Positions 18,920 to 28,067 of a DNA stretch of 64,000 nt are shown one piece after another. The first letter of the stretch is position 1. The number at the start of each line of letters is the position of its first letter. The stretch comes from Cupriavidus cauae (GTDB lineage: Bacteria; Pseudomonadota; Gammaproteobacteria; Burkholderiales; Burkholderiaceae): contig NZ_VWRN01000025.1 of the NCBI RefSeq assembly GCF_008632125.1, forward strand, positions 62,001 to 126,000. The letters are read 5' to 3'. The position numbers and the translations under genes are program-made. A model generated the notes under the pieces. It saw only the letters and a program-made list of their open reading frames with translations. It was not told the DNA's origin and did no database searches.

Positions 18920-20149
18920 ATGACTGACGTTGCCTCGCCGTCCGTAAAGACGGAACCGGCCGCTCCCGCCGCCGTTTCCGCAGATTCCGCCGCCTCCAGC
19001 GCCGCGCTGCCGCTGCCGTCCGATTCGGTCGGCATCGTGACGCCGCAGCGCATGCATTTCGCCGAGCCGCTGCCGTTGCGCAACGGCTCGTCGCTGGCCG
19101 ACTACGACCTGATGGTCGAGACCTACGGCACGCTCAATGCCGCGCGCACCAACGCCGTGCTGGTGTGCCACGCGCTGAACGCCTCGCACCACGTGGCCGG
19201 CGTCTACGCGCACGATCCGCGCGACGTGGGCTGGTGGGACAACATGGTCGGCCCCGGCAAGCCGCTCGATACCGACCGCTTCTTCGTGATCGGCATCAAC
19301 AACCTGGGCTCGTGCTTCGGCTCGACCGGTCCGATGAGCCTGAATCCGGCCACCGGCCAGCCCTTCGGCGCCACCTTCCCGGTGGTCACGGTCGAGGACT
19401 GGGTCAATGCGCAGGCGCGCGTGGCCGACGCCTTCGGCATCGAGCAGTTCGCCGCGGTGATGGGCGGCAGCCTCGGTGGCATGCAGGCGCTGGCCTGGAG
19501 CCTGATGTATCCCGATCGGCTGCGCCATTGCATCGTGGTGGCCTCGACGCCGAAGCTGTCGGCGCAGAACATCGCCTTCAACGAGGTCGCGCGCAGCGCG
19601 ATCCTGTCCGACCCCGACTTCCACGGCGGCAACTACTACGCGCATGGCGTCAAGCCCAAGCGCGGCCTGCGCGTGGCCCGGATGATCGGCCATATCACCT
19701 ACCTGTCCGACGAGGACATGGCGGCGAAATTCGGCCGCGAGCTCAAGGCCGAGGACATCCGCTTCTCGTTCGATGTCGAGTTCCAGGTCGAGAGCTACCT
19801 GCGCTACCAGGGCGACAAGTTCGCCGAGTATTTCGACGCCAATACCTATCTGCTGATCACGCGCGCGCTCGATTACTTCGATCCGGCGCTGACGTTCGGC
19901 GGCGACCTGACCCGCGCCGTCGCGCATACGAAGGCCAGTTTCCTCGTCGCCAGCTTCACCACAGACTGGCGTTTTGCGCCGAGCCGCAGCCGCGAGCTGG
20001 TCAAGGCGCTGCTCGACAACAAGCGGCCGGTCAGCTACGCCGAGATCGATGCCCCGCATGGCCACGACGCCTTCCTGCTCGACGATCCGCGTTACCACAA
20101 CCTGATGCGCGCCTATTACGAACGCATTGCCCGGGAGATCGGCGCATGA
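18920..20149 (+). CDS. metX: Homoserine O-acyltransferase MetX
   Basis: MetX acylates homoserine in the first committed step of methionine synthesis. The 409-residue alpha/beta hydrolase has a 30-residue low-complexity N-terminus, [12 protein letters not shown], the nucleophile elbow [12 protein letters not shown], the catalytic Asp segment [11 protein letters not shown] and the His segment [11 protein letters not shown]. Betaproteobacterial MetX enzymes have been shown to use succinyl-CoA as well as acetyl-CoA, so acyl specificity is left open. It sits behind a SAM-II element and a terminator and overlaps metW (ATGA). Confidence 0.95.
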   Translation: MTDVASPSVKTEPAAPAAVSADSAASSAALPLPSDSVGIVTPQRMHFAEPLPLRNGSSLADYDLMVETYGTLNAARTNAVLVCHALNASHHVAGVYAHDPRDVGWWDNMVGPGKPLDTDRFFVIGINNLGSCFGSTGPMSLNPATGQPFGATFPVVTVEDWVNAQARVADAFGIEQFAAVMGGSLGGMQALAWSLMYPDRLRHCIVVASTPKLSAQNIAFNEVARSAILSDPDFHGGNYYAHGVKPKRGLRVARMIGHITYLSDEDMAAKFGRELKAEDIRFSFDVEFQVESYLRYQGDKFAEYFDANTYLLITRALDYFDPALTFGGDLTRAVAHTKASFLVASFTTDWRFAPSRSRELVKALLDNKRPVSYAEIDAPHGHDAFLLDDPRYHNLMRAYYERIAREIGA

Positions 20150-20769
20150 ATGCCAAGTCCATCACCGAAGCGGCCAACGGCGTGCTGGCACGGCGGCCGG
20201 ATTTTCGCGCGATCGCGCGCTGGATCGAACCGAATGCGACCGTGCTCGATCTGGGCTGCGGCGACGGCAGCCTGCTGCGCGTGCTGCAGGACGAGCTCGA
20301 CGTGCAGGCCTACGGCATCGAGATCCGCGACGAGGGCGTGCTGGCGTGCGCGCAGAAGGGCGTGCATGTCATCCAGCAGAACCTGGAGGGCGGACTCGCG
20401 CTGTTCGAGGACAAGAGCTTCGACACCGTGATCCTGTCGCAGACGCTGCAGACGATCCACAACACCGCGCAGGTGCTGCGCGACACGCTGCGCGTCGGCC
20501 GCGAGTGCATCGTGTCGTTCCCGAACTTCGGCTACTGGCCGCACCGGCTGTCGGTGTTCCGCGGCCGCATGCCGGTGTCCGAGTCGCTGCCCTACCAGTG
20601 GTACGACACGCCCAACGTGCGCGTGCTGACCATCAGCGACTTCGAGGCGCTGGCGCCCAAGGTCGGGCTGCGCATCCTCGATCGCGTGGTGATGCACGAG
20701 GGCATCACGGTGAACTGGGGCGTCAACTGGCGCGGCAGCCTGGCGGTGTATCGGGTCTGTTCGGCCTGA
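20146..20769 (+). CDS. metW: MetW, methionine biosynthesis partner of MetX
   Basis: This 207-residue class I methyltransferase-like protein ([15 protein letters not shown]-binding motif near residue 38) belongs to the MetW family, which is always found beside metX in Proteobacteria and is needed for MetX activity in some of them. ATGA overlap with metX means coupled translation. The last codons TCG GCC TGA are the seed of a tandem array starting 42 nt downstream. Confidence 0.93.
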   Translation: MNAKSITEAANGVLARRPDFRAIARWIEPNATVLDLGCGDGSLLRVLQDELDVQAYGIEIRDEGVLACAQKGVHVIQQNLEGGLALFEDKSFDTVILSQTLQTIHNTAQVLRDTLRVGRECIVSFPNFGYWPHRLSVFRGRMPVSESLPYQWYDTPNVRVLTISDFEALAPKVGLRILDRVVMHEGITVNWGVNWRGSLAVYRVCSA

Positions 20770-20811
20770 GGGCCGGTCCGGGGGACGGTCTGACGAGCCG
20801 CCCTGGCTACT

Positions 20812-20899
20812 TCGGCCTGACTCATCGGCCTGACTGCTCGCCTGACTCCTCGCCTGACTCCTCGCCTGACTGCGCGCCTGACTGCTCGCCTGACTCCCC
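20812..20899. repeat. 12-bp minisatellite copying the metW stop region
   Basis: Units TCGGCCTGACT.. and TCGCCTGACTCC repeat about seven times. TGA recurs at 20818, 20831, 20843, 20855, 20867, 20879 and 20891 (first step 13 bp, then 12). The unit matches the end of metW (TCGGCCTGA, 20761-20769). Confidence 0.9.
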
Positions 20900-20988
20900 G
20901 GCCCGAGTCTGTTCGGCCCGGGATGGCTTCGGAGGGGGCCGCCGGCACTTGACGAGCGGCCACCCGGACGACTACCGTACGGAAATTC

Positions 20989-21002
20989 CGAACGATCGTT
21001 CG
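20989..21002. promoter_or_regulatory. 14-bp palindrome, candidate operator
   Basis: CGAACGATCGTTCG is a perfect palindrome ending 17 nt before the ATG of the thioesterase gene. It looks like a TetR-family operator; the regulator is unknown. Confidence 0.5.
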
Positions 21003-21019
21003 CTTTTCGGCGAGGCCCC

Positions 21020-21844
21020 ATGTCCGCGACATCCGAGCTGCATCCCTTCGACGACGCGATTGCGTTGACCCCCGCCGGCGAGCACCGCTTTACCGGCCGC
21101 ACCACCGAGTCGTACTGGAACATGATCGGGCCGTACGGCGGCATCACGGCGGCGACGCTGCTGCAGGCGGCGCTGCAGCATCCGCAGCGGCTCGGCGATC
21201 CGATCGCGCTGACCGTCAATTTCGCCGGACCGATCGCCGAGGGTCCGTTTACGATCGAGGCGCGGCCCGCGCGCACCAACCGCTCGACCCAGCACTGGTC
21301 GCTGGAACTGGTACAGAACGGCGAGGTGGCGACCACCGCCAGCGCGGTGTTCGCCGTGCGGCGCGACACCTGGGGCTGCGGCGAGGCCGTCTTTCCCGAC
21401 GTGCCGCCGGCCGACGCCATCGCGCCGCTGCCGACCGGCTTCGCGCCGGTGCGCTGGTTCAAGTCCTACGAGATGCGCCCGGTGCGGGGCGCCAAGCCCG
21501 CGGCCGAGCCAGGCACCGAGCATCCGGACAGCCTGACCCAGTTCTGGCTGCGCGACCACCCGGCCCGCACGCCCGACTATGCGTCGATCGCGGCCTGGTG
21601 CGACAGCTTCTATCCGCGCATCTTCCTCAAGCGCGCCGGCTTCGTGCCGGCCGGCACGGTCTCGCTGACGACCTATTTCCACGCGGATGCCGCCACGCTG
21701 GCGGCGCTGGGCGATCGCCACGCGCTGGGCAGCGCGCGGGCGCAGGTATTCCGGCAGGGCTTCTTCGACCAGAGCGCGCAGCTGTGGAGCCCGGACGGCG
21801 AGCTGCTGGCCAGCTCGCATCAGATCGTCTACTACAAGCAGTAG
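21020..21844 (+). CDS. Acyl-CoA thioesterase-like protein (double hotdog)
   Basis: This 274-residue protein has the tandem hotdog layout of TesB-like thioesterases: an N-terminal hotdog (SYWNMIGPYGGITAATLLQAALQHP, then LTVNFAGPIAEGPFTIEARPART) and a C-terminal hotdog (SLTTYFHADAATLAALGD, then RQGFFDQSAQLWSPDGELLASSHQIVYYKQ). Such proteins hydrolyse medium- or short-chain acyl-CoAs. GGCGAGG precedes the ATG, with a 14-bp palindrome just upstream. It stands alone between metW and convergent ampG. Substrate unknown. Confidence 0.85.
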   Translation: MSATSELHPFDDAIALTPAGEHRFTGRTTESYWNMIGPYGGITAATLLQAALQHPQRLGDPIALTVNFAGPIAEGPFTIEARPARTNRSTQHWSLELVQNGEVATTASAVFAVRRDTWGCGEAVFPDVPPADAIAPLPTGFAPVRWFKSYEMRPVRGAKPAAEPGTEHPDSLTQFWLRDHPARTPDYASIAAWCDSFYPRIFLKRAGFVPAGTVSLTTYFHADAATLAALGDRHALGSARAQVFRQGFFDQSAQLWSPDGELLASSHQIVYYKQ

Positions 21845-21855
21845 ACGCGCCGGCT

Positions 21856-21903
21856 GCCCTCTCCCCAGCCCTCTCCCGCTTGCGGGAGGGAGAGAGGGCA
21901 GGG
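21856..21903. repeat. REP-like palindrome, CCCTCTCCCGC family
   Basis: GCCCTCTCC..CCTCTCCCGC-TT-GCGGGAGGGAGAGAGGGC forms a long GC-rich hairpin between convergent genes. The same motif occurs at 33245, 59605 and 59697, with a looser relative at 56918. There is no T tract, so it is not a classic terminator. Confidence 0.8.
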
Positions 21904-21921
21904 CGGTTGCCTACCCTGGCA

Positions 21922-23253
21922 TCAACCCTCGCGAACGCCCTTGCCCTGTGCCCGGCCATCTGCCGGGAGCGGAACGGCCGAAACGGCGCCGGCCTCGTCG
22001 CGCGGCGTACGCGTCTGGCTCTCGTAGCGCTCCACCGTTCCGCGCATGGCGCGCAGCAGCAGCAGCCCCGGCAGCGCCACGACCACCGTGCCCAGGTAGA
22101 ACGGCGCCCAGCCGAACGATTCGACCAGATAGCCCGAGGTCGGTCCCACATAGACGCGCCCGACCGAGGCCAGCGCCGACAGCAGCGCGTACTGCGTTGC
22201 CGAGAACGAGCGGTTGCACAGCGCCATCAGCAGCGCGACGAAGGCCGCGGTGCCCATGCCCCCGCACAGGTTCTCGACCGCGATGGTCGCGCCCATCGAC
22301 CACAGATGGGCCGGCGTCACCGCCAGCAGCCAGTAGCCGAAGTTCGACACGGCCTGCAGCACGCCGAACAGCATCAGCGAGCGGTACAGGCCCAGCCTGA
22401 CCATCAGCGTGCCGCCGAACAGCGCGCCGATGATGGTCGCCGCCAGGCCCAGCGTCTTGTTGACGAGCCCGACCTCGCCGGCGGAAAAGCCCACGCCGCG
22501 GATCAGGAAGGTGGTCGACAGGCTGCCGGCGAAGGCGTCGCCGAGCTTGTACAGCACGATCAGGCCGAGCAGCCACCACGCGCCGGTGCGTCCGAAGAAG
22601 TCGCGCAGCGGACCGACCACCGCCTCCTCCAGCGAGCGCGGCGCGCGCGGCGGCGACTCGGCGCGCGGCGCCCACGGCAGCGTCAGCAGGCCGACCGCCA
22701 TCAGCGCGGCCATCAGCAGGTACATCTGCTGCCAGCCCAGCACGCGGTCCGCCAGCCACAGCGCCAGGCCGCCCGATACCAGCATCGCCAGCCGGTAGCC
22801 GAGCACCTTGACCGCCGCGCCGGCGCCGCGCTCGGCGGGCCGCAGCACGTCGGTGCTGTAGGCGTCGAACACGATGTCCTGCGAGGCCGACAGGAAGGCC
22901 ACCAGCGTGGCCAGCCCCGCCAGCAGCCACAGCGCCTCGCGCGGCGGGCAGAAGGCCATGCCGGCGATGCCGAGCACCAGGCCGATCTGCGTCAGCAGCA
23001 GCCAGCCGCGCCGCCGGTCCAGCAGCGGCGGCGTGTAGCGGTCCATCAGCGGCGCCCACAGGAACTTGAAGATGTAGGCCTGGCCGACCAGCGAGAAGAA
23101 GCCGATGGTCTTGATGTCCAGCCCTTCGACCGTCATCCAGGCCTGCAGCGTGCCCGAGGTCAGCGCCAGCGGCAGCCCCGAGGCGAAGCCCAGCGTCAGC
23201 ATCGCGCCGATGCGGCGATTGCGGAAAATATCGAGATAGTCTTGGAAGGTCAT
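21922..23253 (-). CDS. ampG: AmpG-type muropeptide permease (MFS)
   Basis: AmpG imports anhydro-muropeptides released from peptidoglycan and feeds cell-wall recycling and, where present, beta-lactamase induction. The 443-residue protein has 12 or more hydrophobic segments, the AmpG-typical GFASGLPLALTSGTLQAWM near the N-terminus, and ASQDIVFDAYSTDVL. The last 35 or so residues are a polar tail. It converges with the thioesterase gene. Confidence 0.9.
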   Translation of the reverse strand: MTFQDYLDIFRNRRIGAMLTLGFASGLPLALTSGTLQAWMTVEGLDIKTIGFFSLVGQAYIFKFLWAPLMDRYTPPLLDRRRGWLLLTQIGLVLGIAGMAFCPPREALWLLAGLATLVAFLSASQDIVFDAYSTDVLRPAERGAGAAVKVLGYRLAMLVSGGLALWLADRVLGWQQMYLLMAALMAVGLLTLPWAPRAESPPRAPRSLEEAVVGPLRDFFGRTGAWWLLGLIVLYKLGDAFAGSLSTTFLIRGVGFSAGEVGLVNKTLGLAATIIGALFGGTLMVRLGLYRSLMLFGVLQAVSNFGYWLLAVTPAHLWSMGATIAVENLCGGMGTAAFVALLMALCNRSFSATQYALLSALASVGRVYVGPTSGYLVESFGWAPFYLGTVVVALPGLLLLRAMRGTVERYESQTRTPRDEAGAVSAVPLPADGRAQGKGVREG

Positions 23254-23376
23254 GAAGGCGGGGGCAGGGGCCGGGCGCAGCAGGCGGTTGGAGCGCCTGG
23301 AGGGCCCTGGGTGGCGATCGGGCGCCGTGTATTATTGCATCAGCCTTCGTGATGTCTGTCGCATTCTGTTGAAACA

Positions 23377-24381
23377 ATGCCCCTTCCCTTGCGTCTGGCC
23401 ATGTCCGCTCCCTCCGTTGCCGTTCCCTCATCGCGTTCGCTTGCCCTCGTTGCGCCGCTGCGCCGGCTGACGCTGGCCGTGCTCGGCGCCGTGGCGCTGC
23501 TCGGCGCGCCCGCTGTGCTGGCGCAGTCCGACGGCGTCAATGTGCAGCGCGGCGGCGGCGCGGTCAGCCAGCTGGTGCCGGCCGAGGCGATCGAGCAGCA
23601 GGCCGCGCAGGAGTACGAGCAGATCAAGCAGGAGGCGCGCGCCAAGGGCGCGCTGGCGCCGTCGAACGATCCGCGCCTGGCGCGCCTGCGCACGATCTCG
23701 GAACGCATCCTGCCGCAGGCCGCCCGCTGGAACGACCGCGCCAAGGGCTGGAAGTGGGAGGTCAATCTGATCAAGGCCAAGCAGGTCAACGCGTTCTGCA
23801 TGCCCGGCGGCAAGATCGCGGTCTATACCGGCTTTCTGGACCAGATCAAGCCGACCGACGACGAGCTGGCGATGGTGATCGGCCACGAGATCGCCCACGC
23901 GCTGCAGGAGCATGCCCGCGAGCGCGCCGCCAAGGCCGAGATCACCAACCTCGGCGCCAACGTGATTTCGCAGCTGTTCGGCTTTGGCAATCTGGGCAAT
24001 CTGGCGCTGGGCACCGGCGCGCATCTGCTGACGCTGAAGTTCTCGCGCTCGGACGAGACCGAGGCCGACCTGGTCGGCATGGATATCGCGGCGCGCGCGG
24101 GCTACGATCCGCGCGCCGCGGTGACGCTGTGGCAGAAGATGGGCAAGGTGTCGCAGTCGTCGGCGGCCGGCGCCAGCATGGATTTCCTCTCCACGCACCC
24201 GTCGGGCCAGTCGCGCATCGCCGAGTTGCAGCGGCACATGCCCGAGGTGCTGCCGCTGTACGCGCGGGCGATCGGCACCACGGTCGAGCGGTTGCCCGCG
24301 TATCGAACCAATATGGGGGGGCTGGCCAACGCGCCGGTCGATCGCGGCGACGAGGACAAGCAGCAGCCGCTCAAGCGGTAG
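23377..24381 (+). CDS. M48-family periplasmic metalloprotease
   Basis: This 334-residue protease has an N-terminal hydrophobic export signal (LAVLGAVALLGAPAVLAQ, about residues 33-50) and an M48 domain with the zinc motif HEIAHALQEH and a third ligand in DETEADLVGMDIAARAGYDPRAA. It resembles LoiP/YcaL-type single-domain proteases involved in outer-membrane protein quality control, without the BepA TPR domain. The ATG at 23401 is an alternative start; neither has a strong ribosome-binding site. Confidence 0.9.
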   Translation: MPLPLRLAMSAPSVAVPSSRSLALVAPLRRLTLAVLGAVALLGAPAVLAQSDGVNVQRGGGAVSQLVPAEAIEQQAAQEYEQIKQEARAKGALAPSNDPRLARLRTISERILPQAARWNDRAKGWKWEVNLIKAKQVNAFCMPGGKIAVYTGFLDQIKPTDDELAMVIGHEIAHALQEHARERAAKAEITNLGANVISQLFGFGNLGNLALGTGAHLLTLKFSRSDETEADLVGMDIAARAGYDPRAAVTLWQKMGKVSQSSAAGASMDFLSTHPSGQSRIAELQRHMPEVLPLYARAIGTTVERLPAYRTNMGGLANAPVDRGDEDKQQPLKR

Positions 24382-24428
24382 CGCGCCGGCGCCCGGCAGA
24401 CTTGCCGGAAGCCCGGGGACAAACCGGG

Positions 24429-24467
24429 CATAAATGGCGCACAGACGGCGCATAGACGGCGCATGAA
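24429..24467. repeat. 11-bp triplet repeat after the M48 gene
   Basis: GGCGCACAGAC, GGCGCATAGAC and GGCGCATGAAC follow in tandem between the M48 stop and the shared terminator. Confidence 0.75.
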
Positions 24468-24481
24468 CCCGGTACAAGCAC

Positions 24482-24506
24482 AAACGGCCCCGAATCGGGG
24501 CCGTTT
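24482..24506. terminator. Shared terminator of convergent genes
   Basis: AAACGGCCCCGA and TCGGGGCCGTTT form a near-continuous 12-bp stem between the M48 gene (+) and argC (-). Only three T residues follow in the stem end on either strand, so termination is plausible but not classic. Confidence 0.7.
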
Positions 24507-24534
24507 GCATCGGTGAGGCAGGAAAGCGAAAGGG

Positions 24535-25482
24535 TCAGGCGGTCAGCCCGGTCGCCTCATCCGCGCCGATATGCACGTTCATGCATTGCACCGCGGCGCC
24601 GGCCGCGCCCTTGCCGAGGTTGTCCAGCCGCGCGATCAGCACGATGCGGTCGGCCGAGCCGAACACGAACAGATCCACGCGATTGGTGTCGTTGTTGGCC
24701 TGCACGTCGAAGAAGCCGTTGTCCAGGTGCTCGTCGCTGGCGGCGGGCATCACGCGGACGAACTGCTCGCCCTCGTAGTGCTTGCGGTAGATCTCGGCGA
24801 TCTGCTCCGGCGTGACCTTGCGCGCCAGGCGATCCGGGAACACCGGCACCGTGACGGCCAGGCCCTTGTAGAACTTGCCGACGATCGGGCTGAAGATCGG
24901 CGCCTGCGCGAGGCCGGTCTGCACGCGCATCTCGGGCAGATGCTTGTGCTCGAGTCCCAGCGCGTAGGCGCGGGGGCTGTCGAGCTTCGGATTGCCGCCC
25001 GCCTCGAAGTCCGCAATCATCTTCTTGCCGCCGCCGCTGTAGCCGGTCAGCGAGAACGCGGTGACCGGGTAGTCGGGCTGCATCACGCCGGCATCGACCA
25101 GCGGACGCACGGCCAGCACGAAGGCGCTGGCGTGGCAGCCCGGCACGGCGATGCGCTTGCTGGCGCGGATCTTCTCGCGCTGGCCGCGCACCAGCTCCGG
25201 CAGGCCGTAGGCCCAGTTGTCGGCGGTGCGGAACGCCGTGCTGGCGTCGATCACGCAGGTATTCGGATTGGTCACCAACGACACCGCCTCGCGCGAGGCC
25301 ACGTCCGGCAGGCACAGGAAGGCCACGTCGGCGGCGTTCAGGAAGCGTGCTCGCTCGGCCGGATCCTTGCGCTTGTCTTCCGCGATGCGCAGCAGTTCGA
25401 CATCGGAACGGCCGGACAGATAATCGAGCAGCCGGAGGCCGGTGGTGCCTTCCTGGCCGTCGACGAACACTTTGAATGCCAT
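24535..25482 (-). CDS. argC: N-acetyl-gamma-glutamyl-phosphate reductase (type 2)
   Basis: ArgC reduces N-acetylglutamyl phosphate in arginine synthesis. The 315-residue length and the [17 protein letters not shown] segment around the catalytic Cys identify the short type 2 ArgC. The N-terminal Rossmann motif is [28 protein letters not shown] and EHKHLPEM are further conserved. The ATG at 25482 gives the standard MAFKVFVDG start. It is convergent with the M48 gene. Confidence 0.95.
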   Translation of the reverse strand: MAFKVFVDGQEGTTGLRLLDYLSGRSDVELLRIAEDKRKDPAERARFLNAADVAFLCLPDVASREAVSLVTNPNTCVIDASTAFRTADNWAYGLPELVRGQREKIRASKRIAVPGCHASAFVLAVRPLVDAGVMQPDYPVTAFSLTGYSGGGKKMIADFEAGGNPKLDSPRAYALGLEHKHLPEMRVQTGLAQAPIFSPIVGKFYKGLAVTVPVFPDRLARKVTPEQIAEIYRKHYEGEQFVRVMPAASDEHLDNGFFDVQANNDTNRVDLFVFGSADRIVLIARLDNLGKGAAGAAVQCMNVHIGADEATGLTA

Positions 25483-25584
25483 GGTGGACTCGCTTGGTAA
25501 TACGGGTGAGGGGTGCATTGTAACGAGGATGCCCGGGCACCGCAGCGGCAATCCGCCCCGGCGGCCTGCGTCCGGGCGTTGCCG

Positions 25585-26361
25585 TTACAGCGGGAAGTCG
25601 TAGTCGATCGACAGCGGCGCGTGGTCGCTGAACTTCTCGTCCTTGTAGATCGAGCACGCCTTGGCGGTATCGGCGATCTTCGGCGTGGCCAGGTGATAGT
25701 CGATGCGCCAGCCCACGTTCTTCGCGTAGGCCTGGCCGCGGTTGCTCCACCAGGTGTATTGCTCGGGCCGCGGGTCCAGCTTGCGGAACACGTCGACATA
25801 GCCGTGCACGTCGAACAGCTCGCCGATCCAGGCACGCTCCTCGGGCAGGAAGCCGGAGTTCTTCAGGTTGCCCTTCCAGTTCTTGATGTCGATTTCCTTG
25901 TGCGCGATGTTGACGTCGCCGCACAGCACGATCTCGCGCCCGCTGGCCTTGAGCTGCAGCAGATGGGGCAGGAAGGCCTCCATGAAGCGGTACTTGGCCA
26001 GTTGCCGTTCCTCGGAGCTGGAGCCCGACGGCACGTAGACCGAGATCACCGCCAGATGCGGATACTGCACTTCGACATAGCGCCCTTCGCTGTCGAACTC
26101 GGCGTTGCCGAAGCCGGTGATCACGCGCTCGGGCTTGTGGCGGGTGTACAGGCCGACGCCGCTGTAGCCCTTCTTCTCGGCGTAGTGGAAGTAGCCGTGA
26201 TAGCCGTGCGGCGCCAGGAAGGCCTCGGTCATGTCGGCGGCCTGCGCCTTGAGCTCCTGCACGCAGACCATGTCGGCGTCCTGCTTGCCCATCCAGTCGA
26301 AGAAGCCTTTCTTGGCCGCCGAGCGGATGCCGTTGAGGTTGGCACTGATAATCCGTAACAT
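25585..26361 (-). CDS. xthA: Exodeoxyribonuclease III / AP endonuclease
   Basis: XthA repairs abasic sites and trims 3' ends. The 258-residue protein shows the exonuclease-endonuclease-phosphatase motifs: [10 protein letters not shown] at the N-terminus, CVQELK (metal-binding Glu), [11 protein letters not shown] and the terminal SDHAPL His. Start ATG at 26361 gives [10 protein letters not shown]. It is divergent from pyrE across only 28 bp, so the two promoters must overlap. Confidence 0.95.
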   Translation of the reverse strand: MLRIISANLNGIRSAAKKGFFDWMGKQDADMVCVQELKAQAADMTEAFLAPHGYHGYFHYAEKKGYSGVGLYTRHKPERVITGFGNAEFDSEGRYVEVQYPHLAVISVYVPSGSSSEERQLAKYRFMEAFLPHLLQLKASGREIVLCGDVNIAHKEIDIKNWKGNLKNSGFLPEERAWIGELFDVHGYVDVFRKLDPRPEQYTWWSNRGQAYAKNVGWRIDYHLATPKIADTAKACSIYKDEKFSDHAPLSIDYDFPL

Positions 26362-26389
26362 CTCGGGAAATTTTTTGAAGAGAGAAAAG

Positions 26390-27073
26390 ATGACGCAGCA
26401 AACCACGCCGGCGGCGGACGACCTCAGCCAGACCTTCATCCGCTTCGCGCTGGACGCGGGCGTGCTGTCCTTCGGCGAGTTCGTCACCAAGGCGGGACGC
26501 AAATCGCCGTATTTCTTCAACGCGGGGCTGTTCAACGAGGGCGCCACGCTGGGCCAGGTGGCGCAATTCTATGCGAAAACCCTGCTGGCCTCGGGTGTCG
26601 CATTCGACATGCTGTTCGGGCCCGCCTACAAGGGCATCACGCTGGCGTCGGCCACCGCGGTGGCGCTGGCGGGCATGGGCCGCAACGTGGGCTTCGCCTA
26701 CAACCGCAAGGAAGCCAAGGACCACGGCGAGGGCGGCACGCTGGTCGGCGCGAAGCTGCAGGGCAAGGTGGTGATCGTCGACGACGTGATCTCGGCCGGC
26801 ACCTCGGTGCGCGAATCGGTGCAGATGATCCGCGCCGCCGGCGCCGAGCCGGCCGCGGTGCTGATCGCGCTGGACCGGATGGAGAAAAGCGGCACCGCCG
26901 AGCAGATCGGCGCCCATTCCGCGGTGCAGGGCGTGCAGCGCGAATTCGGCGTGCCGGTGATCGCGATCGCCTCGCTGGCGGACCTGCTGGCGTATCTGGA
27001 CGCCGCGCAGGACCCGGCGCTGGGCGCCTCGCGCGACGCGGTGGCGGCCTATCGCCAGCGCTACGGCGTTTGA
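26390..27073 (+). CDS. pyrE: Orotate phosphoribosyltransferase
   Basis: PyrE joins orotate to PRPP to make OMP in pyrimidine synthesis. The 227 residues include [25 protein letters not shown], the flexible loop [14 protein letters not shown] and the PRPP-binding motif [26 protein letters not shown] precedes the ATG. It is divergent from xthA. Confidence 0.96.
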   Translation: MTQQTTPAADDLSQTFIRFALDAGVLSFGEFVTKAGRKSPYFFNAGLFNEGATLGQVAQFYAKTLLASGVAFDMLFGPAYKGITLASATAVALAGMGRNVGFAYNRKEAKDHGEGGTLVGAKLQGKVVIVDDVISAGTSVRESVQMIRAAGAEPAAVLIALDRMEKSGTAEQIGAHSAVQGVQREFGVPVIAIASLADLLAYLDAAQDPALGASRDAVAAYRQRYGV

Positions 27074-27175
27074 ACTCGGGGCCTGCGGGGCGGGCCTCGT
27101 CAAGCCCCCGCAAGGCCCTCGGCCCTCGGGGCTGCGGGCCCCGCGCCCGTCGGGCCCCAATCCTTGCTTCCCCCG

Positions 27176-27206
27176 CTCGACTTCGACGACTCGACGACTA
27201 CTCGAC
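27176..27206. repeat. 11-bp repeat copying the ppk2 stop region
   Basis: On the minus strand GTCGAGTAGTC (the last Val, Glu and stop of ppk2) is followed directly by GTCGAGTCGTC and then GAAGTCGAG. Confidence 0.75.
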
Positions 27207-28016
27207 CTTCAGCTTGTCCAGCCCCGGCGCGGACGGCGGATAGGCCGGCTTGAGCCGCGCGAAGGTCTCGCGCAGGATCTCCGCGACCATCAGATTGCGG
27301 TGCGTCTTCGAATCGGCGGGAATCACGTGCCAGGGCGCCTCCGGCGTCGCCGTCGCGGCGATCGCGTCCTGGTAGGCGTCCATATAGGCGTCCCAGTGCC
27401 GGCGCTCGGCCAGGTCGTTGGGATCGAACTTCCAGTGCTTCTGCGGATCGGCGAGCCGCGCCTCGAGCCGGGACTTCTGCTCGTCCTTCGAAATATGCAG
27501 GAAGCACTTGACCAGCGTGGTGCCGGTCTCGACCAGCAGGCTTTCGAAGTGGCGGATCTGCCGGTAGCGGCGCTCGCACTCGGCGGCGTCGATCCAGCCA
27601 TGCACGCGCGCGATCAGCACGTCCTCGTAGTGGCTGCGGTTGAACACCGCGATCTCGCCGGCGCGCGGCACCTGGGCGTGGACGCGCCACAGGTAGTCGC
27701 GCGCCTTCTCCTCCGACGTCGGGGCCTTGAAGCCGACCACGCGCAGCCCCAGCGGATCGAAGCTGCGGAACACGCCGCGCACGGTGCCGTCCTTGCCACT
27801 GGTGTCCATGCCCTGCAGGATCACCAGCAGCTTGCGCGACTGCTCGGCGTAGAAGATGTCCTGCTGCTCGTCCAGATGCGTCGACAGCTCGGTCAGGCGG
27901 GCCCGGTCGCTGGTCTTGTCGCCGCTGGAGAAGGGCCTGGCGCCCGCATCGAAGCGGTCCAGGCGAAAGCCCTTGCCGTTGGCGATGCGGTAGGGGTCGA
28001 GCGGCGTGGCTGGCAT
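27198..28016 (-). CDS. ppk2: Polyphosphate kinase 2 family protein
   Basis: PPK2 enzymes move phosphate between polyphosphate and nucleotides, mostly making NDP or NTP. The 272-residue single-domain protein has Walker A LQGMDTSGKDGT (about residues 68-79), FNRSHYEDVLIARVH, and the lid segment with KSRLEARLADPQKHWKFDP. Length and motifs suggest class I or III rather than class II; the class cannot be fixed by eye. It is the last gene of a minus-strand run behind dapF and the acyltransferases. Confidence 0.92.
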   Translation of the reverse strand: MPATPLDPYRIANGKGFRLDRFDAGARPFSSGDKTSDRARLTELSTHLDEQQDIFYAEQSRKLLVILQGMDTSGKDGTVRGVFRSFDPLGLRVVGFKAPTSEEKARDYLWRVHAQVPRAGEIAVFNRSHYEDVLIARVHGWIDAAECERRYRQIRHFESLLVETGTTLVKCFLHISKDEQKSRLEARLADPQKHWKFDPNDLAERRHWDAYMDAYQDAIAATATPEAPWHVIPADSKTHRNLMVAEILRETFARLKPAYPPSAPGLDKLKVE

Positions 28017-28067
28017 GGGCGCTTCTCCGCGTTGGCGCCGGGGTTCCGGCAGGGTCGCTGGGGCAGG

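Noticed and set aside
20812..20899. Possible CRISPR array
   Set aside because: Units are 12 bp and directly adjacent, with no unique spacers and no cas genes.
24557..27160. 867-codon frame antisense or frame-shifted over argC, xthA and pyrE
   Set aside because: It crosses three recognised genes in other frames and shows no domain.
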